Positions 59,077 through 64,000 of a stretch of 64,000 bases of DNA are shown here, in pieces. Source of the DNA: Dehalococcoidia bacterium (GTDB taxonomy: Bacteria > Chloroflexota > Dehalococcoidia > UBA6926); contig VXMO01000057.1 of NCBI GenBank assembly GCA_009841045.1, forward strand, positions 21,897 through 85,896, read 5' to 3'. Within the stretch, counting starts at the first letter, position 1. Every line of letters begins with the position of its first letter. The notes under the pieces were generated by a model. It was not told where the DNA came from. It saw only the letters and a list, made by a program, of their open reading frames with translations, and made no database searches. A program made the position numbers and the translations under genes.

Positions 59077-59215
59077 CGGAACGCGTGGGCACGTGATTCA
59101 CAGGGAAAAATATCGGAATGCCCGTATATGTTTTCTATATTTGTCTATGTGTTCTTCTGACTACTTCAATGAATCGAGCATATTTAGTCAATTGAGAAAG
59201 AAGTCGATTAAAGGA

Positions 59216-59245
59216 AATAGCCCCCGCCATCTGGCGGGGGCTATT
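59216..59245 (-). terminator. Rho-independent terminator of copy B unit
   Basis: AATAGCCCCCGCC-ATCT-GGCGGGGGCTATT; minus-strand continuation TTCCTTTAATC. Confidence 0.8.
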
Positions 59246-59270
59246 GTAGCCTCTCGGATGCTCGCGAGAG

Positions 59271-60557
59271 TTAGCCGGGGTTTGTGCTCATTACAACGGT
59301 GCCTGCCGTGATTGGCAGTACGCCGTGACTGACCGCAATCTCGGCCCGGCCGGTGATCTGGCGTTCGCCTGCGCGGTTCTGCAGCTGCTCAAGCGGATCG
59401 GTGATGAACACGGTGCGCATTCGTCCCGTGCCCATGTTGCCGCCACCGGAGTTCAGCGGATTCGGGCCCTTCAGGCTGATGTCACCGGCGTAGAAGTCGT
59501 GCGACTCACCGCGCTTGACACCGCGCCAGCCCCACGCCTCGATGTAGTACTGCGTGAAGACCGCGAAGCCGTCATACGGCGCGAACACGTCGATGTCGTC
59601 CGCCGTGATACCGGAGCCGTTGTAGGACCGCTGGGCCTGGATGTCCGTCCACTCTTCGGTGTCATCAATGGTCTGAACCAGGCTGCGCGGGGAGAACAGG
59701 CTCTCTGTGTGATCCCAGATGTAGACCGGCGTCTGCTTCATGTCCTTGGCCTTCTCAGCCGTGGTCATGACGTACGCAGCGGCCGCGAGGACAGGGCGGT
59801 CGCAGTCGAAGATGCTCAAGTCGCGGGCAATCATGCGGCCGTTCAGGTAGTCCTCTTCCGTGAATTCGCCGGGCTCATGCTGCGCGTAGTAGCTGTGCTC
59901 CCAGAGCAGCCCATTCTTCCGCTCCTGCACGACGAAGGGCGCCATGCGGTCATGGTTCGTGCCGTACTTCTGGCAGTACTGGTTGAAGGTGAAGCCCTGT
60001 CCGGAGAGACCCCAGCCCCACGTGTTCGGCCACACGGCGCCGCCGCGCGCTTCATTGGAGGGGTCCTGGTGGTAGCGGCCCGGCAGGTTCCCATTCGGGT
60101 ACGTCACGACCACGGTTTCTGCGCGCCCATCGGCGATGGCCTGCGCGGCTTGCCCGATGAGGTTCCAGATCGGATCGCCATGGTTGTTGATGTACTTGAT
60201 GTTCTTGAAGCCCATCTGCTGCCGAAGCCATTGGCCGGTGACGTGTGTCAGGCCGTCTTCGGAATCGTAGGGTGGGTCGAAGTAGTCACGGGGACCCCAA
60301 ACGTCGCTCAACGGCGCGCCGTTCGGCTGCCCGCCTGCGGAACCGATGATGCCGTCAACGTCATCGACGGTGATGCCGGCGTCATCGAGGGCGTTCTGCA
60401 CGGCAATCATCATGTACGCGCCAAGGGACTTCTCGAGCGTCTCGCCGTCCCAGCGGCGATCCGTTGGGGAGTGCCCGCGCGCGATGAGAGCAGCCTTGCC
60501 ACGCCCGTTCCAGATGCCGACGGGATCGTGATTTCGTTCCCAATTCTCACGTGCCAT
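59271..60557 (-). CDS. Thiolase-like protein, copy B
   Basis: 428 aa; highly similar to 57225-58514 along the whole length (few substitutions, one residue shorter). Confidence 0.85.
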   Translation of the reverse strand: MARENWERNHDPVGIWNGRGKAALIARGHSPTDRRWDGETLEKSLGAYMMIAVQNALDDAGITVDDVDGIIGSAGGQPNGAPLSDVWGPRDYFDPPYDSEDGLTHVTGQWLRQQMGFKNIKYINNHGDPIWNLIGQAAQAIADGRAETVVVTYPNGNLPGRYHQDPSNEARGGAVWPNTWGWGLSGQGFTFNQYCQKYGTNHDRMAPFVVQERKNGLLWEHSYYAQHEPGEFTEEDYLNGRMIARDLSIFDCDRPVLAAAAYVMTTAEKAKDMKQTPVYIWDHTESLFSPRSLVQTIDDTEEWTDIQAQRSYNGSGITADDIDVFAPYDGFAVFTQYYIEAWGWRGVKRGESHDFYAGDISLKGPNPLNSGGGNMGTGRMRTVFITDPLEQLQNRAGERQITGRAEIAVSHGVLPITAGTVVMSTNPG

Positions 60558-60602
60558 CGAGTTAGCTTCCTTTCCTGTTTGACCTAAGTCCTGTGCGAAT
60601 CT

Positions 60603-61034
60603 CTACTTGACGATCTTCCACTCCGGAATCATGCGTCCCGGCGCGGCCTCAACGAACTGAACCTCGCACGTTGCGCCGATGGGAATGTCCGGTTCCTCAG
60701 TCAGGTTTGTGCCGAAGTCGTCGATAAGGTTCGTGTGGAAGTTGATCACAGGATCCTCCTCGAGCGCCACGATGACGTTGAGGAATGGCTGCAGTGGATG
60801 CCATTGAACGAGGCGGGAGTCATATGTGATGGAGTAGCCGACAATCTTGGCACGGCCACTGGTCTCCTGCCAGCTCAGGTGGAAATCGAAACCGCAGTCG
60901 CGGCAAGTTGCCTCGGGCGGATATTGCCTGCGGTCGCAAATCGAGCAGTACTGAACGATGAGCTTGCCTTCGTTGCAAGCGTCCCAGAACGGCTGACTCA
61001 CCGGGTCCGGAACGGGAACAATCGGTCGTGCCAT
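60603..61034 (-). CDS. DUF35 Zn-ribbon/OB-fold protein, copy B
   Basis: Track translation identical (143/143 aa) to copy A from its MARPIVP start. Confidence 0.92.
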   Translation of the reverse strand: MARPIVPVPDPVSQPFWDACNEGKLIVQYCSICDRRQYPPEATCRDCGFDFHLSWQETSGRAKIVGYSITYDSRLVQWHPLQPFLNVIVALEEDPVINFHTNLIDDFGTNLTEEPDIPIGATCEVQFVEAAPGRMIPEWKIVK

Positions 61035-61068
61035 TTCTACCCCCTTAGCACCGTTTTGTTGCCGTCGA

Positions 61069-61098
61069 AACGTAGCATCCGCGCTCTGCGCCTGTCAA
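61069..61098 (-). promoter_or_regulatory. Candidate promoter of copy B
   Basis: Minus strand TTGACA (61098..61093) - 18 nt - TACGTT (61074..61069), same geometry as copy A. Confidence 0.4.
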
Positions 61099-61107
61099 AC
61101 AAAAAGA

Positions 61108-61144
61108 CTGTGCCCGTTCCGCGATATGCACGGAACGGGCACAG
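61108..61144 (-). terminator. Rho-independent terminator of the 61246-61632 gene
   Basis: CTGTGCCCGTTCCG / CGGAACGGGCACAG stem; minus strand continues TCTTTTTGTTTG. Confidence 0.8.
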
Positions 61145-61245
61145 TTCCCTATTCCCGGTGCAATCGAGCCGAAAAGCAGTCTGCCAACTCCTTTTCCTCG
61201 GCAGTTTTGATTGCGAGCCGGGAATAACCCCCGCGCTCGCGCTCG

Positions 61246-61632
61246 TCAACTACTGGCATCCGCCTGCTGGATGAGAGCTGCGATCGAGGCAAGCTCGGCC
61301 ACATCGGTATCATCGGGGAGTAACCGACGCAGCCAGTGGGCGTATGCCTCGACCTCGCTCAGATTTCCTTCGCGCGCCCGGTAGCTATGGCGCAGGAGTT
61401 CGGCGAATTCAGTGCCCATGGCAGCGACCGCGTATCGTATTGGCGAGTCAGTGGACTGTGACATTGATGGGGTCGGCGTCGGGAAAACCTGAGACCCGGT
61501 GATGACGAGTGCCGTGGCAGCAGGCTGAGGGCTCATGGTTCCCTCCTCCTCTTGATCCATCATCGCCGCGCAACCGGTCGCGACGACGACCACGGACAGC
61601 GAGGCTAGTATCGCGATCCATCTTGTACACAT
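61246..61632 (-). CDS. Small lipoprotein
   Basis: ATG 61632: MCTRWIAILASLSVVVVATGCAAMMDQ (lipobox); 128 aa. The track start is over-extended. Confidence 0.65.
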   Translation of the reverse strand: MCTRWIAILASLSVVVVATGCAAMMDQEEEGTMSPQPAATALVITGSQVFPTPTPSMSQSTDSPIRYAVAAMGTEFAELLRHSYRAREGNLSEVEAYAHWLRRLLPDDTDVAELASIAALIQQADASS

Positions 61633-61722
61633 TTCTTGCGCCTCCTGTGTCACTGCCCCAGGCTCAGCCGCCGCCGACCCCGCAACCACAGTCGCGCCAA
61701 AGTGGGTACAATTCTGACTACA

Positions 61723-61752
61723 ACACTGTTTCATTCGTATTGAAACGAGTGT
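61723..61752. repeat. Inverted repeat just upstream of the HTH-TPR gene
   Basis: ACACTGTTTCA-TTCGTAT-TGAAACGAGTGT (one bulged base), ends 5 bp before ATG 61758. Confidence 0.6.
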
Positions 61753-61757
61753 CAGAA

Positions 61758-63791
61758 ATGTCGCATTCGCGCACCTTTGCCGATCTCCTGACGGAATACA
61801 TGGCGCGCACCGGCATCGGTGATGCCGAACTTGCGCGCCGCATCAACGTTAATCGCCTTACCCTCATTCGCTGGCGAGAGGGTGTTACCGAGCGTCCTCG
61901 CCACCGCGATGACGTTGCTCGTTGCGCTGATGTTCTCCGCCTGACGCCAGAGGAACGCGACGAGTTTCTGCTTGCGGCGGGTTTTGAGCCGGATAGCCCC
62001 GTGGCGGCGTCTCCGACCGGTGATGACAGCGATGGCGATGCCGTAGAGAAAGAGACGGGCGCGGATAGAGCTATCCAACCCTCAACCGCTCAATTCCCTC
62101 TCAATCAGAAGTGGACACTCGCAGTCGCCGCCGTGGCCGTGGTTGTGCTGCTGGGCGCAGGATTGGCTCTTGTTACAGACAACCTGAACCTTATCGATCC
62201 TGATCCGACGCCGATACCTGCCTCACCTACCGCCATCGCAACCTACACACCCGCCGCAACGCCAACTGCCACCGCTACTGTTCCGACGGCTACGCCTTTG
62301 CCCGCCACCGTTGCAAGGGATGGCGAATCCCTCATCCTGCTTGCGCCGTTCGCCAACTACACCGCCGGGGCGCAGGGGTACAACGTTTCAGGGCGGCTTC
62401 AGGAGCGGATTGATGCCGAGCTGCATCTTTCCGGGCTGGCAAACGCGCGCACATTCCTGTGGCCGGACACCATCCGAACAGAAGGCGAGGCGAGGAGCGT
62501 CACCGAGAGGTCCGGCGCGCTGCTCACAATCTGGGGCGAGTACGACAGCGGACGCGTTCTGGCCCGGTTCACGACTGCTCAAAGTCCGAGTGGAGCGGTC
62601 GGACAACCCGTCGTCAACATTGCATCCTCACCCTCGGAACTCCCGACGACCATCAATGTGAACCTGACCGGCGCTGTTCGGTATGTGGCTCTGATGACTT
62701 CAGGACGCGTCTACCTGGACCAGGGGGAATACGATCGTGCCAAAGCCGTCCTCAGGAGGGCGACTATCCCGCCACCCGAGGACCCCGCCGCATTGGCTGA
62801 CGTCCGCTACCTGCTAGGTATTGCCTACCTCAACGGTCAGCGATTCGACTACGACGAGTCCATCGCATGGTTCACTCTTGTCCTGGAAGTGGAGCCGCTA
62901 TCAGTCGACGCTTTGAATGGCCGTGCCGTTGCTTATATGCGACGAGACAGAGCGGGCGATGTCCAGTTGGCGCGGACAGACTTGTTCCGTGCAGAGTCCA
63001 TTGAGCCTGACCATGCCGAAACCCACTCAAACAGGGGCCGGGCGCACATGCTCCACGCCGGAAGTGATGATCTCAACCGCGCTATCGCCTCATTTTCACA
63101 GGCAATTGAACTTGTTCCGGACAACGGAATCGCCTACATCGACCGTGCCGGGGCGTACGTCGCCCGCGGCCAGGCATCGGATCTTACGCTGGCCCGAACT
63201 GATCTTGATCACGCGCTGGAGTTGGAGCCGAGCCTGGCAGAAGTCTTTGTCACTACCGGCCTGCTGTTTGTGGCACGCGGGGGGCGGGCGGAAGTGCTGC
63301 GCAGCATCGCTGAATATACCCAAGCCATCGAATTGGCACCCGAATCTCCGGATGCCTGGTTCCACCGAGGGCTTGCCAACTCGGAACTCGGCTTTCTGAC
63401 AGAATCAGCCGCCGACCTGGAGAAAGCGGCAGAGTTCGCGCCACACAGCCTCCGTTACCAGGACTCCACCTGTCGCGCGCTTGTTGTTGCGGGGGATGCC
63501 GGATCCGGGCTCCGCTACTGTGATCTGGCAGTGCAGGTGGGATATAGCCAGGCGCTTTATTCACGGGCGTTGGCGAAGGCGATGCTTGGTCTCGCCGATG
63601 ACGCGGAAAGTGATCTTGCCGACTACATGACATGGGCTGAGTCACTGTCGCCAGGTTCGTGCCGCACGGCTCTTCTGGATGCCGCCGTTCTGCTTGAAGC
63701 TCCCATCGCTACCGCACGCGGCGGAGCCGAGATGTGGGACCTGCTTGAATTCAGGCCACGACCGGTAATTCCCGGGCGGCCCGCTTGCTAG
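61758..63791 (+). CDS. HTH-domain transmembrane protein with TPR repeats
   Basis: ATG 61758: MSHSRTFADLLTEYMARTGIGDAELARRINVNRLTLIRWREGVTERPRHRDDVARCADVLRLTPEERDEFL (XRE-like HTH); TM LAVAAVAVVVLLGAGLALV; TP-rich linker; multiple TPRs. Confidence 0.85.
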   Translation: MSHSRTFADLLTEYMARTGIGDAELARRINVNRLTLIRWREGVTERPRHRDDVARCADVLRLTPEERDEFLLAAGFEPDSPVAASPTGDDSDGDAVEKETGADRAIQPSTAQFPLNQKWTLAVAAVAVVVLLGAGLALVTDNLNLIDPDPTPIPASPTAIATYTPAATPTATATVPTATPLPATVARDGESLILLAPFANYTAGAQGYNVSGRLQERIDAELHLSGLANARTFLWPDTIRTEGEARSVTERSGALLTIWGEYDSGRVLARFTTAQSPSGAVGQPVVNIASSPSELPTTINVNLTGAVRYVALMTSGRVYLDQGEYDRAKAVLRRATIPPPEDPAALADVRYLLGIAYLNGQRFDYDESIAWFTLVLEVEPLSVDALNGRAVAYMRRDRAGDVQLARTDLFRAESIEPDHAETHSNRGRAHMLHAGSDDLNRAIASFSQAIELVPDNGIAYIDRAGAYVARGQASDLTLARTDLDHALELEPSLAEVFVTTGLLFVARGGRAEVLRSIAEYTQAIELAPESPDAWFHRGLANSELGFLTESAADLEKAAEFAPHSLRYQDSTCRALVVAGDAGSGLRYCDLAVQVGYSQALYSRALAKAMLGLADDAESDLADYMTWAESLSPGSCRTALLDAAVLLEAPIATARGGAEMWDLLEFRPRPVIPGRPAC

Positions 63792-63800
63792 CACGCCTCT

Positions 63801-63835
63801 GCTCAAGTCCTTCGACAGGCTCAGGGTGAGCGGAG
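63801..63835. repeat. REP-like intergenic element
   Basis: GCTCAAGTCCTTCGACAGGCTCAGGGTGAGCGGAG, with GCTCA/TGAGC ends. Confidence 0.4.
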
Positions 63836-63844
63836 AACAAAAAG

Positions 63845-63874
63845 GGCCCGCCCTGCCGTTCGACAGGGCGGGCC
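63845..63874 (-). terminator. GC hairpin, candidate terminator for a minus-strand gene beyond the window
   Basis: GGCCCGCCCTG-CCGTTCGA-CAGGGCGGGCC; minus strand continues CTTTTTGTTC. Confidence 0.5.
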
Positions 63875-64000
63875 TCCCCCTCCCCCGCGGTTTGGGGGGT
63901 AAAGCAATCTTGTTGCTGTAACCCGATGACGGCCTTGCCGGGGGGTCGGGGAAGTCCCGGATCCTGTGGCTCAGCACATAGCGGAAGGGCCGGAATGACA

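Noticed and set aside
57279-60587. Long plus-strand ORFs of 419 and 420 aa antisense to both thiolase copies
   Set aside because: Exact shadows of the coding strand in GC-rich DNA; low-complexity, no recognisable family, and their mutual similarity follows from the duplication.
62220-62310. Repetitive ACxGCC-type tract
   Set aside because: Encodes the Thr/Pro/Ala-rich linker of the HTH-TPR protein; not a CRISPR or tandem repeat array.
1-64000. CRISPR arrays, IS elements/transposases, prophage, rRNA
   Set aside because: Looked for on both strands; no regularly spaced repeats, transposase motifs, phage structural genes or rRNA sequence recognised.

Overview
The 64 kb window looks chromosomal, from a Chloroflexota (SAR202/Dehalococcoidia-like) genome; that placement is inferred from gene style and content. 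The left end (1-9352) is a defence island. A minus-strand type I restriction-modification operon (hsdR truncated at the window edge, hsdS, hsdM, an extra half-HsdS, a DUF4160/DUF2442 pair and several small unknown genes) faces a plus-strand three-gene cassette across a divergent promoter region. The cassette is a CD-NTase-like nucleotidyltransferase, an E2-like protein and a single-TM protein, resembling a short type II (E2-only) CBASS. Next (9.5-25 kb) is a lipid/sterol-flavoured metabolic region: SDR, FAD oxidoreductase, a GPP34-cytochrome P450 fusion, MMPL/RND transporter, KshA/DAF-36-like Rieske oxygenase, and an LprG-like lipoprotein next to an MFS pump (mycobacterial lprG-p55-like arrangement). 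Then come surface proteins, an alkaline-phosphatase-superfamily 'sulfatase' with Thr in place of the FGly Cys, tRNA-Arg, transaldolase, a PimA-like GT4 and inositol-phosphate synthase. These are followed by the nusA-ylxR-infB-rbfA-truB block, a two-component system, an aberrant A-type Fe-S protein, a pyruvate dehydrogenase operon, prfB with a programmed +1 frameshift, endonuclease V, tRNA-Pro, a tandem duplication of a thiolase-like + DUF35 gene pair, and a HTH-TM-TPR protein. No CRISPR array, rRNA, transposase or prophage was recognised. All family assignments are by eye from motifs; no database searches were run.
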